Source of the DNA: Segatella copri
GTDB taxonomy: Bacteria; Bacteroidota; Bacteroidia; Bacteroidales; Bacteroidaceae
Direction: 5' to 3'
Length of the DNA: 64,000 nucleotides
NCBI RefSeq assembly: GCF_002224675.1
Contig: NZ_NMPZ01000004.1
Span: 113,890 to 177,889 of the forward strand
In this document: piece by piece, positions 51,811 to 61,045 of the stretch
Layout: every line of letters begins with the position of its first letter
Position numbering within the stretch: position 1 is the stretch's first letter
The notes under the pieces: generated by a model
What the model was told of the DNA's origin: nothing
What the model saw: only the letters and a program-made list of their open reading frames with translations
Databases searched by the model: none
Made by a program: the position numbers and the translations under genes

Positions 51811-52659
51811 CTAATCCATCTTGGGCAACTTGATGAGAAAGTTTTTTTTTTGAGTCTCACTCCAGGAAGCCGGACATGCATTGTAACGCAACCATGAATA
51901 TCCAAGGAAGTCTTCTATAAGAAGGTTTTGAATCTTTTCTGCCAAAGGTAAGCTACTGTCAGTAAGTCCCAGAGGATTTCCCATATCAGGAAGCTTTTCG
52001 AAAAGATAATTGCGTTCAGCTGCCTCTGAAAAGATATGCCGGAGCATGGTCTGCAGTCTTTTCGGAGGAGCATAGCTTCCTGTTCTCAGTTCATTCATAT
52101 ACGATGGAAGCCAACGCATCATCATCATCAGAATCTCATCCTGTTCCTTGTCATACTTGGTTTTGACCTTCTTTCCTCCAAGCTTTTCCACCATAGGAGC
52201 AGAATGGATACCCATTGCTGCCAGCTGCTGGATATTGGCCCAGATCATGGAAAGAAATTCCATAGGATCAACGGTTGTTCCATCGAATCTGACTTCCAGA
52301 TGTAAGAAGGGACCGCTCTTGCCGATTTCCTGTCCTGCCTTGATGACGGTTCCATAAGGACAATAAGCTTCCATGAGATGACCATACTTGACCTCATATT
52401 TTCCATACTTGGCTATGATATAATCCTCATGAATACTATCATGCCCGGCACCGATAATCATGCCGGAGGCCATCGCATAGAGAGGTTTTCCGTTGGTGAG
52501 GAGGTCTACACCCTGATGTTTGAATGGTGTTCCATCTTCTGGATGCTGCTGTTCCCCATAGCCTAAAGAGATCTGGAGTTCCTCCTGATCTTCCAGGGGG
52601 AATGGCATCATGAAACCACTTTCAGATTCAAGAAGCATATCTTTATAATTTTTCTTCAT
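51811..52659 (-). CDS. M23-like protein with altered catalytic site
   Basis: 282 residues, no signal peptide. Residues about 30-125 form an M23/LytM fold: HQGVDLL (His48, Asp52) and KYGHLMEAY are present, but the usual HxH motif reads FLH (118-120), so the catalytic histidine is replaced by Phe while the metal ligand His120 remains. It is probably inactive as a peptidase and may bind peptidoglycan or another subunit. The C-terminal 150 residues are helical and unrecognised. The next gene overlaps or abuts its stop. Confidence 0.82.
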   Translation of the reverse strand: MKKNYKDMLLESESGFMMPFPLEDQEELQISLGYGEQQHPEDGTPFKHQGVDLLTNGKPLYAMASGMIIGAGHDSIHEDYIIAKYGKYEVKYGHLMEAYCPYGTVIKAGQEIGKSGPFLHLEVRFDGTTVDPMEFLSMIWANIQQLAAMGIHSAPMVEKLGGKKVKTKYDKEQDEILMMMMRWLPSYMNELRTGSYAPPKRLQTMLRHIFSEAAERNYLFEKLPDMGNPLGLTDSSLPLAEKIQNLLIEDFLGYSWLRYNACPASWSETQKKNFLIKLPKMD

Positions 52660-52689
52660 TGTGCTTGTTTTTAGCTGTATCTACTCTTT

Positions 52690-53841
52690 CTACATCCTTC
52701 TAGAGCGATAGGTGATGTTATCTTCCTCGCTTTCTATAGGATTTTCCAAACTCTTGAACATAGGAGTCTCCTGTGAAGGGGACACTGCTGATGGATTTCT
52801 GTACTGATTGCCCTGCTGAACGTTTGACTGTCTTTGCTGCAGAGGGGAAAGCTGACGGTTATTGATATTTTTCAATGTCATTCCGCCCAGAAGCAAACTG
52901 GCAGCCTTACTTAGCCAGCCAAAGCGGCCGAACATCATATAGGAAGATAGGGCTAAAGCGAGAATATTCATCTTCGATACCGTACCACCTGACACCTGGT
53001 TTACCAGATTGTTCATACCTCCCATCATATGTTCAACCATTCCTTCCTGGCTCTGCGTATCAGGATTACTTGCCTGATAAAGGTTAGGTACCTGTTGAGT
53101 GGTTGGGTCATAGTATTGACCATTACCATTATTTACCATGCCATTTCCCACATAGCCATTCCCCATTTGATATGGATTGGTCATTTCACCCATTGCATTC
53201 CCCAGGGAGTTTTTGCTGAATTGATAAAAGCCGACACCTTCATCGATTACAGAACCAGCAGCATTTGCTACGGTTTCATAAATCTTTGGGGCTTTTTCAC
53301 CAGCTGCTACCTGACCAACCATACCTCCAAGACCATTTTCCTGAGCTTTTTTGCCACCAATGAGATAAAGAAGCGGGTCAATGACTCCTTCACCGGAAAT
53401 CAAGCTATAACCACCAAGCCCAAGTGCAGCATGCCAGCCCAAAACCTTTGGGTTCTTGGTATAGAACATCGCAGCATTCTTTAGGGTACTATTCCCTTTC
53501 ACAGCTTTTTGGGTAGCCTCTTTTGCCTGATGAGTGGATTCTTTGACCGCTTCCTTGGCTTCATCTGCTGCCATTTCTTTCGATGCTTTGGAAGTTTTTC
53601 CTGCCGCTTTTCCAACATTCTTCTCTTTCATGGCTACCTGTTCAACTGCCTCTCTGGAAGCTGCAAGAGTTTCCTTAGACTTTGGAATGGCATTGAACTT
53701 TGATTTGGATTGCATGGAGACTTTAGCTCCCTTTACAATTTCCTCAGTGTGTTTGGCTGCTTCTGTGGCTTGCTTGCCACCTCTAAAAAGACCTTTTCCT
53801 TTTTCAAGGGCTTTTACACCCATTTCTTTCCAAAATCCCAT
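52690..53841 (-). CDS. Hypothetical transfer protein with hydrophobic segments
   Basis: 383 residues. The first 125 are Lys/Ala/Glu-rich and probably coiled (KAAGKTSKASKEMAADEAKEA in part). Hydrophobic stretches occur near 130-170 (VLGWHAALGLGGYSLISG) and 290-330 (LALALSSYMMFGRFGWLSKA in part), with a Gly/Asn/Gln-rich stretch in between (about 215-265). Not recognised. It sits between the DUF1566-like lipoprotein and the M23-like gene. Confidence 0.7.
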   Translation of the reverse strand: MGFWKEMGVKALEKGKGLFRGGKQATEAAKHTEEIVKGAKVSMQSKSKFNAIPKSKETLAASREAVEQVAMKEKNVGKAAGKTSKASKEMAADEAKEAVKESTHQAKEATQKAVKGNSTLKNAAMFYTKNPKVLGWHAALGLGGYSLISGEGVIDPLLYLIGGKKAQENGLGGMVGQVAAGEKAPKIYETVANAAGSVIDEGVGFYQFSKNSLGNAMGEMTNPYQMGNGYVGNGMVNNGNGQYYDPTTQQVPNLYQASNPDTQSQEGMVEHMMGGMNNLVNQVSGGTVSKMNILALALSSYMMFGRFGWLSKAASLLLGGMTLKNINNRQLSPLQQRQSNVQQGNQYRNPSAVSPSQETPMFKSLENPIESEEDNITYRSRRM

Positions 53842-53861
53842 ATCAGATTGATTTTAAATTC

Positions 53862-54539
53862 TTAATTCGGATAGTTCAACTTGACGATGGCTCTCACCTT
53901 ATGGCTTTCAGTCTTGGGTGTTTCCATGATTCCACCATTGGCAGAAGAACAGAGCCAAGCCTGGTAGTTAGGATTGTCCTTAACCTCCGTAGATGTCCAA
54001 TACCAGGTGTCTAAAGACAGATCTATTGGCTGTCCCCCCAGTTTTCCAATAATTGAATTTATATGAGGAGCACTTTTCATCAGAAGTCTTTGTTCTGCCA
54101 CACTCGGAATATAATCACTTTGACCATGATGATGGAAGTTGAACATCTCCAAGGCTATAGGCGAACCTTTACCCGTTTTCTGGTCTCCACTGTTGAACAT
54201 GGCTACAGTATTGGTAAAACCATCAAAAGCTTCTATATCCTGGCTTGTTCCATTAGCCAGTCCCAAGGAATCACAGAAAGCTCCATGGGCTTCATTCAGC
54301 ATGACTGCCATTGCCGGATGCTTCTCTGTTGCTTCTGCAAATACCACTCCCACAGCCTTCTTTGAATTCTGGGAAAAGAAGGCAGCAGTGTCCATACAAC
54401 TATGATCTTCACAAAGAACATAACCTATGTGATGACCATAGTCGATTGGCTCATGCTCGTCACATGAGACCAATAGACTTTGTAGAAGGACTGTCAATAG
54501 TCCACAAAAAATAGAAATATATTTCTGTTTCATTGTCAT
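53862..54539 (-). CDS. Lipoprotein with DUF1566/Lcl-like C-terminal domain
   Basis: 225 residues. A signal peptide with lipobox LLVSC (Cys26) is followed by a domain whose end, DTWYWTSTEVKDNPNYQAWLC in part and KVRAIVKLNYP, is typical of DUF1566 or fimbrial-type surface domains. It occupies the place of traP/traQ after traO. A surface or periplasmic adhesion role in mating is inferred. Confidence 0.8.
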   Translation of the reverse strand: MTMKQKYISIFCGLLTVLLQSLLVSCDEHEPIDYGHHIGYVLCEDHSCMDTAAFFSQNSKKAVGVVFAEATEKHPAMAVMLNEAHGAFCDSLGLANGTSQDIEAFDGFTNTVAMFNSGDQKTGKGSPIALEMFNFHHHGQSDYIPSVAEQRLLMKSAPHINSIIGKLGGQPIDLSLDTWYWTSTEVKDNPNYQAWLCSSANGGIMETPKTESHKVRAIVKLNYPN

Positions 54540-54554
54540 GAATCTCTTTAAATG

Positions 54555-55082
54555 TTAAAGGGGTATCTTCAATCCCAGGTTCACACCGGTCTTGAAACGC
54601 TCCTTTCCCCTGATGGTGATATCTTCCTTTACTGAAAAGAAGAAACTCCATCCATCATATAAATTATAGGTATGTTCGTAGCCGACATGAACTGCACCTA
54701 TTGCCTTGTTCAAATCACTTCCTGCACTGGCTCCAACCCTGAGACTTCCATGGTGGTTTCTGCCTCTGGTAACACATGGTTTGTAGGCAGCACCCACACC
54801 CCATGTATTATAGTTGTGCCAAAACGATGTCCTGGTAATGTGGCCTGCCTCCGGATCCTCATCATATTGGATGGTACAGGTGGCAAAGTACTCCCAGGCA
54901 TTATGATATAAGGTTTCTCTTTCATAGGAAAGAGTCGTTTCCAAGGTCCTGGGATAGGCTCCACCCACCGCAACCATCAGATGGCTGCCCTGATTCTGCG
55001 CCTTTGAGGATAAGGAAAACAAGAGAGCCGGAATCATCATCCATAAGCTCTTCTCGAGAATCTTTACATAATACTTCTTCAT
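54555..55082 (-). CDS. traO: TraO-like conjugal transfer protein
   Basis: 175 residues with a signal peptide (cut near SSKA-QN) and a beta-rich mature part (GSHLMVAVGGAYPRTLETTL, WGVGAAYKPCV, SLRVGASAGSD) that could form a small outer-membrane barrel. Its place directly after traN and its length fit TraO of the CTnDOT family. Confidence 0.8.
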   Translation of the reverse strand: MKKYYVKILEKSLWMMIPALLFSLSSKAQNQGSHLMVAVGGAYPRTLETTLSYERETLYHNAWEYFATCTIQYDEDPEAGHITRTSFWHNYNTWGVGAAYKPCVTRGRNHHGSLRVGASAGSDLNKAIGAVHVGYEHTYNLYDGWSFFFSVKEDITIRGKERFKTGVNLGLKIPL

Positions 55083-55093
55083 ACTTCTTGCTT

Positions 55094-55942
55094 TTATTGT
55101 TCACGCAGTAGGAGGGAGGAGAAGGAATCTGCAGAGAGCACATCTTCGTAATCGAGCTGCAGAGAGATGGTTCTACCACTGATTTGCTTCTCGCTAAGTT
55201 CAATTGAGAGAACCTTATCATTAGGGAAAGTCATCTTCTTCAAGACGGCTACATTTCTATAACCCTTCTTGAAAGATAAGCTTCTATCAAGAAGCAGTGC
55301 CGGTTTAAGCTCCAGGGTCTGGACATTGGTGGCCTTCTGCTGCTTCTTATCCTGAAGCTTGAAGCGCAGCTCATCAATATCAAACTGCAAATTGGTAAGA
55401 TTCTCTACTGAGAAATCCACAAAGATGTATTCTCCCACAACATAGATGTTGTTGAGACGCATCTTCAGTTTATGATGATTGCTGTAGGTTCCCCTATACT
55501 TGGCTGGTGAATTCCATACCTTCATGGCATATGCCACCATATCTTGGGTCGACATGCTGATCTCAGGATTATGGAAGGCATTTCGTTCAACAAGCTCCAC
55601 TTCCTTATCTGCCACCGCCTCTTCCATCTTGCTTGTATAAACCAGGGCATATTGCACGCGATAACGTTCAGTGATGATGGTCACAATACCCATCACCTCA
55701 CCATCCTGATGATGGGAAGAGGTGGGCTTGAGTCGGATGACATTATCCAAAGGCTTGTCACCCACGATGGAATCCGTAGAGATATCCACCATACGGATAG
55801 GCTCTGATGCTGTGATGATGGAAGATACATTCTCATTAACTGTGAGGCGTTCCATATCATAAAATGTTTTCTGTGCCATGATTCCCATACTGAACAGACA
55901 CATCACGATGAGTGTCAATACTTTATTCTTGAACTGTTTCAT
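55094..55942 (-). CDS. traN: Conjugative transposon TraN (VirB9-like, DUF4138)
   Basis: 282 residues with a signal peptide (cut near IMA-QKT). Beta-rich core typical of DUF4138/TraN: LTVNENVSSIITASEPIRMV, VDISTDSIVGDKP, YRVQYALVYTS, NIYVVGEYIFVDFSVENLTNL in part. TraN is the outer-membrane-associated ring component that partners TraM. It follows traM by 35 bases. Confidence 0.9.
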   Translation of the reverse strand: MKQFKNKVLTLIVMCLFSMGIMAQKTFYDMERLTVNENVSSIITASEPIRMVDISTDSIVGDKPLDNVIRLKPTSSHHQDGEVMGIVTIITERYRVQYALVYTSKMEEAVADKEVELVERNAFHNPEISMSTQDMVAYAMKVWNSPAKYRGTYSNHHKLKMRLNNIYVVGEYIFVDFSVENLTNLQFDIDELRFKLQDKKQQKATNVQTLELKPALLLDRSLSFKKGYRNVAVLKKMTFPNDKVLSIELSEKQISGRTISLQLDYEDVLSADSFSSLLLREQ

Positions 55943-55977
55943 TTCTTATAATTTTGTCGCAAATGCTTTTAAATGGT

Positions 55978-57237
55978 TTATAATTTTGTCCTGCCATGTT
56001 TGGAAGATGTATCCACCAAATACACTTTGGTTCCATACTTGAGCTTGGCTCTGTTCTTCTTGACATTTCTTCCCAGAGCGTTCATTGCCTTTTGGGAAGC
56101 ATTGGACATGGTTCTCGAAGCCCAGCTCTTGATACCTGTACCTCCTGTGGATGATTCCATCAAATTGCTGCCTTGAGTAGCAGAAGAGGCTATGTCCTTG
56201 GTTGTTTCTCTGAAACTGCTTTGAGGAACATAGAGACCTTCCAACCCATCAGTATCATAAAGGGAAAGGCTGACTCTCAGGATTTCTTCCTCAAAGAAGA
56301 TGCTCTCCACCTTACCCTTAACCCTTTGTTTGCCGAAATCACTCATCTGGGCATAGATATAAGTACCCTTATTGACAGTGGTGCCTCCGATTTCAATGTC
56401 ATCCAGGAGACGCAGACGAACTCTGGTTCCATCAACGGCCTTCACCTCTTCATCAATAATGGCAGAGATAAGTTTGCTTTTGTTTTTTTCAATGCCAAGG
56501 GTATTGAAGTAATCGGATACATCTTTACTCTTCTTGGTAACCATCTCTGGAGTTTCATCCGTTGAAGAAGATACCGTCTCATGACTCTTAACATGCGAAT
56601 CCTTTCTTTCTTCATGAATATCAGAAGAGTTTGCTTTGCCGGAAGAACGGAATCTGCTGGATGAACGTTCTTCTTCATTCTCACCTGAATCATAGAAAGA
56701 AGCCACACCTGAAAGATTTCTATTCATCTCTTCCCAGCTTTGGGTTCTTCGCTTTCGTTGCAGACGGGCAATTTCAGAATTGCTTACTGGAGCCACAAAC
56801 TCATCATTTGAGGCAGATTCTCTGGAGGAATTTTCTCTCACACGACTTTGCATAGCCCTGAGTTTCTTGAGCTCTTCCTGTTCAGCTTCCTGTTTTTTGA
56901 TCAGTTCAGCCTCCTTCTTGTTGTACTGAGACTCAAATTCTTCCTTTTTTCTCACAGAATCACGATCACTCTCCATGCCCTCAAGGCCGGTAAGGTCAGT
57001 GATTCTGCCATATTTTCTTTCCGTATTATCCATCTTACTGCCTAACAAGCTGTCAGTCTTGGCATCAGGAAGCGCACTGGAAAGGTAATCTGTTGTCTTG
57101 AGATTGCCATTTCCCGTTTCCGGAATCTTCATTTGAAAGGCATCAATAAGTTCGTACCCAATGAATAAAGCGAGAACATAGATGACCAAGGGGAGATAAT
57201 ACTTTCCCTGTCTGAAATTAATCTTATTTGTCTTCAT
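55978..57237 (-). CDS. traM: Conjugative transposon TraM (VirB10-like)
   Basis: 419 residues. An N-terminal membrane anchor (about 14-26, LVIYVLALFIGYEL) is followed by a charged coiled linker (110-255) and the TraM C-terminal domain (about 255-405): KLISAIIDEEVKAVDGTRVRLRLLDDI in part, GTYIYAQMSDFGKQRVKGKV, VSLSLYDTDGLEGLYVPQSSF in part. It spans the periplasm and connects the inner-membrane complex with TraN. Confidence 0.93.
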   Translation of the reverse strand: MKTNKINFRQGKYYLPLVIYVLALFIGYELIDAFQMKIPETGNGNLKTTDYLSSALPDAKTDSLLGSKMDNTERKYGRITDLTGLEGMESDRDSVRKKEEFESQYNKKEAELIKKQEAEQEELKKLRAMQSRVRENSSRESASNDEFVAPVSNSEIARLQRKRRTQSWEEMNRNLSGVASFYDSGENEEERSSSRFRSSGKANSSDIHEERKDSHVKSHETVSSSTDETPEMVTKKSKDVSDYFNTLGIEKNKSKLISAIIDEEVKAVDGTRVRLRLLDDIEIGGTTVNKGTYIYAQMSDFGKQRVKGKVESIFFEEEILRVSLSLYDTDGLEGLYVPQSSFRETTKDIASSATQGSNLMESSTGGTGIKSWASRTMSNASQKAMNALGRNVKKNRAKLKYGTKVYLVDTSSKHGRTKL

Positions 57238-57247
57238 CTTATGATTG

Positions 57248-57568
57248 CTATTTGGTCTGTTGACGTTTCAATAAGGCAGAATCCACCTTTTCCACAGCTG
57301 TGGTTCGTCTACTGGCATGCTGCTTATATGATCTTACCATGTTCAGGACATTGATACCAAGACAGCCAATCACGAAGGTAAACACCAGTGCGATGAATCC
57401 TATCCGGTGACTGTTGGCAAAGAGCTGAACCTTTGAAACCAGAAAATTGATGCCTGATTTCTCGGCAAATCTCATTCCGGCTTCTCTTTCCTTTTGATAT
57501 CTTTCCTTGTACTTTGGGTCATCCTTGCTAGGCATTTCTTCACCCATAACCATTTTCTTTAAATTCAT
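57248..57568 (-). CDS. TraL-like small membrane protein
   Basis: 106 residues with one membrane segment (about 57-77, IGFIALVFTFVIGCLGINVL). The charged N-terminal part (SKDDPKYKERYQKEREAGM) faces the cytoplasm. Position between traK and traM and size fit TraL of CTnDOT-type elements, but the sequence alone is not decisive. Confidence 0.75.
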   Translation of the reverse strand: MNLKKMVMGEEMPSKDDPKYKERYQKEREAGMRFAEKSGINFLVSKVQLFANSHRIGFIALVFTFVIGCLGINVLNMVRSYKQHASRRTTAVEKVDSALLKRQQTK

Positions 57569-57587
57569 TATATATAATGTGTAAGGA

Positions 57588-58205
57588 TTAATACTCAGAT
57601 TTCTTTCTCTCCTCCAAATCCCTGTTGTAAAGGGTACGCCAGTTGGTAATCAAGATGCCATGGGGATTATTTTCCGTTCTAGGCACCTTCTTCAGATTAC
57701 CAGCTGTCACGATTTCACGCATGAGGATATTGGTTCTACGCTCAATCCGCTGTCTGCCATAATAGGTAAAGGTAAGAGAATCCTTGTTCAGCCGGATACT
57801 GTCACAGAAAATACTGCAGATGGTGGATGTTCCTATCAAATTGTTATAGAATCCCTTTTCCTTCAGTGCATTATACTGGGCAAGTCCTGTCTCATCTATG
57901 AGATACATGGCTTTCTCCATGGTATAGCGGATATACTTGTCATCAGGAGCCAATGTGAAGAAGAAATGATGAAACATCTCAATATCACTCTTTGCCTCTA
58001 CATCGAAGGTCTCTTCCATGGTGGTCTGCTTGACAAGAACCGGGACATTTCCATCCAAGACATATACCTTTTTCTGGGCATCACTTACCATACCTCTAGC
58101 AATGACTATGCTGCCAAGGCTGATGACCACGCAGCCTATGAGAAAGAGGCTGCTGATGATCATTACCATTTTAATCTTGTTTTCTAAATTCTGTAATACG
58201 GCCAT
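57588..58205 (-). CDS. traK: Conjugative transposon TraK (VirB8-like)
   Basis: 205 residues: one N-terminal membrane segment (about 13-36) and a periplasmic domain (about 65-200) with FHHFFFTLAPDDKYIRYTM, LKEKGFYNNLI, RQRIERRTNILMREIVTAG in part and GILITNWRTLYNRDL. These match TraK, an assembly factor of the transfer channel. It follows traJ by 23 bases. Confidence 0.93.
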   Translation of the reverse strand: MAVLQNLENKIKMVMIISSLFLIGCVVISLGSIVIARGMVSDAQKKVYVLDGNVPVLVKQTTMEETFDVEAKSDIEMFHHFFFTLAPDDKYIRYTMEKAMYLIDETGLAQYNALKEKGFYNNLIGTSTICSIFCDSIRLNKDSLTFTYYGRQRIERRTNILMREIVTAGNLKKVPRTENNPHGILITNWRTLYNRDLEERKKSEY

Positions 58206-58228
58206 TATTTCAAATGATTTATAGGATT

Positions 58229-59398
58229 TTACGATTTCGGCATCAAACTCATGGCACTTTGTTTGGCTGAAACAGCCACTCCCTCGCCGAAGTTACGGGT
58301 GGAGAAGGCAGTATCTCCCTCAGGAATCATCCATGCTGCCAGGTCTGGAACCAGATTTAAACATTTCAGGGAAACGATTGAGGCCACCAGCAGATAACCG
58401 CAGGTCATGAAGGCATTTTGAATATAGCCTGTAATCTCCCCCTTTCCTGCTGTGATGACTGAGAGGTTCTCCACCTGCACACTGATAACGATATCAAATA
58501 GCAGGAGCACATAGAAGCCTACGAAGTAGAGCATGGCTCCATATAGATGCACTGTCAGATATCGTGTGAGCCATTTTGCCCAGGCCCCTTCCCATTTAGG
58601 CAAAACGGAAAATGCCCACTGGATAGGACCGAAGATGGTAGGCATGCCCAAGATGATCTGCTGGCAGAATATGGTACTCCACCATCCGATTCGGTAGATG
58701 ACAAGAGCCAGGAACATGACGATTTTATCAAGTCCTATGATCAAACCGGCAAACACCGTTCTATCAGCGGCTTCCTGCGCCAGCTGCTCGCCTTCCTGAT
58801 TGGATTCAACTCCTTCCACCTGCATGGTGGCATCCTGTACAAGTTCGCTCAAGATGAGCTCCTTGGCCACTTTTTGGGAAGGGGCAACCTTGTGATATAG
58901 GGAATCCCTCTTCTGAATCAGCGGCATAAGCTCATTATATTTCTCACTTACCTGTACTGCTTCAGCTTCATAAAGATCATGGGTATAGGAACCTATGCAG
59001 TTGGGAATGAAGGCCAGCGCATCCAAGATACTTCCTTTATTATTGGTGGAAGAGGGATACCAGAAGCACATCACCAGGGCAATGCCCAGGATCTTCATGA
59101 TTTTTATCACATCGATAGGTTCACCCTTGACCAGCATCTTGTAGGACATGGAACCTGCTACGATAATGGAAAACAGAGCACCCAGTGCCATACACATCTG
59201 GAGAATCCACCAGAAGGGACCTTGTGAACCGATGAAATCTGCATTGCACAGAAACTCATTTGTCTGGAACACAACATTGTCTATATCTTCCTCAAACAGA
59301 TCCACGCCAATGGTCTTGGAGAGGTCTGAGAGATAGCTGCTCATTCCACTTGTGACACTGCCTGTGGAAGTGTCCAAGATTAAAGATGTAAATGCCAT
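58229..59398 (-). CDS. traJ: Conjugative transposon TraJ (VirB6-like)
   Basis: 389 residues, a polytopic inner-membrane protein with about six membrane segments (LQMCMALGALFSIIVAGSM in part, IMKILGIALVMCFWYP, KIVMFLALVIYRIGWWSTIF, LYGAMLYFVGFYVLLLFDIV, GYLLVASIVSLKCLNL). FGPIQWAFSVLPKWEGAWAKW and MIPEGDTAF are typical of the TraJ family. It forms the inner-membrane channel base. Confidence 0.92.
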   Translation of the reverse strand: MAFTSLILDTSTGSVTSGMSSYLSDLSKTIGVDLFEEDIDNVVFQTNEFLCNADFIGSQGPFWWILQMCMALGALFSIIVAGSMSYKMLVKGEPIDVIKIMKILGIALVMCFWYPSSTNNKGSILDALAFIPNCIGSYTHDLYEAEAVQVSEKYNELMPLIQKRDSLYHKVAPSQKVAKELILSELVQDATMQVEGVESNQEGEQLAQEAADRTVFAGLIIGLDKIVMFLALVIYRIGWWSTIFCQQIILGMPTIFGPIQWAFSVLPKWEGAWAKWLTRYLTVHLYGAMLYFVGFYVLLLFDIVISVQVENLSVITAGKGEITGYIQNAFMTCGYLLVASIVSLKCLNLVPDLAAWMIPEGDTAFSTRNFGEGVAVSAKQSAMSLMPKS

Positions 59399-59432
59399 TG
59401 TATTTCTTTTCTATTTTTTGTTTCTACTTTTC

Positions 59433-60176
59433 TCAGGGCTTGCTACCAGCAAAGCCATCCACAGCCATGGCTGCCTGCCATCGTCTATAGGCATCAGCAG
59501 CTATAACAGTATTGGAACTGCCTCGTTCCATCTTGGTATCATTCTCTGTAAATTTCTTTCCCTTCTTCAGAGAGTTCCAATAAAGAAGTTGTCTGACCAA
59601 GGTCATATTTCTCTTGACAATATCCTGATAGATAGCAAGATATTCCTTTTTTCTCATACCCAGGTCCTGATAGGATTCATGGGTGACCTTGATGGCCATT
59701 TCAAGGCAATTGTAAATATTGCGCCAGCTCTGATAATCACTGGGGCTACCTCCGTAGGAGACGATATGATTGATGTTTTTGTTAAACAGCTCCATCTTCC
59801 GATCAAGTTTGCTCTTTTCCAACGTCCATGACATATCCGAGATTGATGAACGGGAAGTGATGTTGAGGGCTTCAACCTTGGCCCGTTTTACATAGCTGGA
59901 ATCAATCTTCTCTGCTTCATTCACTTCCTTCATGGTGTTTGCCATCACCTCCGTTCGGTAGAGAAGCTTGTTCCTGACGTTGGCATCCTTCTGATAGTTC
60001 TTATGGAATGCATTGTAATACCAGGCCGGCGAGAGACTGCCCTTGCCAGTTTCCATCGTAGTGAACTGGTTCATGATATCTCGCTCATGGATATAAGTCA
60101 CCTCCTGAGCCTGTAGACTGAGACCTGCCAGCAAGAATAAGGCTAGAAATAGCCTTCTAATATGAAGTCGTTTCAT
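59433..60176 (-). CDS. Secreted helical transfer protein (traI position)
   Basis: 247 residues with a signal peptide (cut near SLQA-QEV). Almost wholly helical, with YRTEVMANTMKEVNEAEK and DLGMRKKEYLAIYQDIVKRN, ending DAYRRWQAAMAVDG. Its place before traJ is that of CTnDOT traI, so a VirB5-like periplasmic role is inferred; no family could be assigned. Confidence 0.75.
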   Translation of the reverse strand: MKRLHIRRLFLALFLLAGLSLQAQEVTYIHERDIMNQFTTMETGKGSLSPAWYYNAFHKNYQKDANVRNKLLYRTEVMANTMKEVNEAEKIDSSYVKRAKVEALNITSRSSISDMSWTLEKSKLDRKMELFNKNINHIVSYGGSPSDYQSWRNIYNCLEMAIKVTHESYQDLGMRKKEYLAIYQDIVKRNMTLVRQLLYWNSLKKGKKFTENDTKMERGSSNTVIAADAYRRWQAAMAVDGFAGSKP

Positions 60177-60190
60177 GATTGCTTTCTATT

Positions 60191-61006
60191 TTAATCTTTT
60201 CTTCCTCCTATTAAACTACCACCCCCCAGAGGCAGATGGCTAAATGGCTTTTTCTCCTGAATACAGGCATGCGCCTCATTTCCAGCGGCCAGCCACCTGG
60301 TATAGGAGTCTTTGACGATTTCCTTGATTCCCCGGGCCATGAAGATTTCCTTTTTCCAGTGACCAAGACGGATGGTCAGATATGTATGGATGTCCAGATA
60401 AGCATGATAGATAGCATAGTCGATTTGATCCATACTTTCATTGATGCTGTTTAGAATCTTCATCAGATTGGCCGTGGAACATTCCGAAGCTCCTGAGAGA
60501 ATGAGTGACAAGTCCATATATGACTTGTAGAGATTCTCGGTCTCCAGTTTGATTTCATCCACGGTTCTGGAACTCGTGTTGAGAATCAGGGTATCTGATG
60601 ACCATACTGCTCCATGTGAGAGAATCTTGTCGTGATAGGTATCAACGAGTTTCCAATATCCCTCCATGTTACGTTTGATGCTATGGTAGGTATTCACCCC
60701 ATGGAAGGCTGTAGCAGTACCCTGCAGAACCAGGTCCAGAATCTCAAAACCTCGTTTATATTTATCCAGCTGGTCTTCTATTTTCCTGTAATCCGTGATT
60801 TTCTTGCTACTTTCCTTATGATATTCATACACACCCAGTTCCATAATGGCTCTGACATCCAGCACCGTTCTTACTGTCTTATGGTTGTCTATCATGGCTT
60901 CCAGAGAAAGAGGATCATCCTGTGCCCACATGGCTGAGGGCAGGATGGCCATCATGAAAGCCAAAATATTCCTTCGAAAAAAGGATTGAAGTTGGAAATT
61001 ACTCAT
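60191..61006 (-). CDS. Secreted helical transfer protein (traH/traI position)
   Basis: 271 residues with a signal peptide (cut near MWA-QDD). Helical, with GFEILDLVLQGTATAFHGVN and a C-terminal EIVKDSYTRWLAAG. The latter and the general layout resemble the 211-residue protein at 27705 (EIVTSSQKRWMQKA), so the two are probably paralogues. Fourteen bases separate it from the next gene. Confidence 0.75.
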   Translation of the reverse strand: MSNFQLQSFFRRNILAFMMAILPSAMWAQDDPLSLEAMIDNHKTVRTVLDVRAIMELGVYEYHKESSKKITDYRKIEDQLDKYKRGFEILDLVLQGTATAFHGVNTYHSIKRNMEGYWKLVDTYHDKILSHGAVWSSDTLILNTSSRTVDEIKLETENLYKSYMDLSLILSGASECSTANLMKILNSINESMDQIDYAIYHAYLDIHTYLTIRLGHWKKEIFMARGIKEIVKDSYTRWLAAGNEAHACIQEKKPFSHLPLGGGSLIGGRKD

Positions 61007-61045
61007 TGCATTGAAATGTCATTTGTTAATTGTTATGTTGCCATT

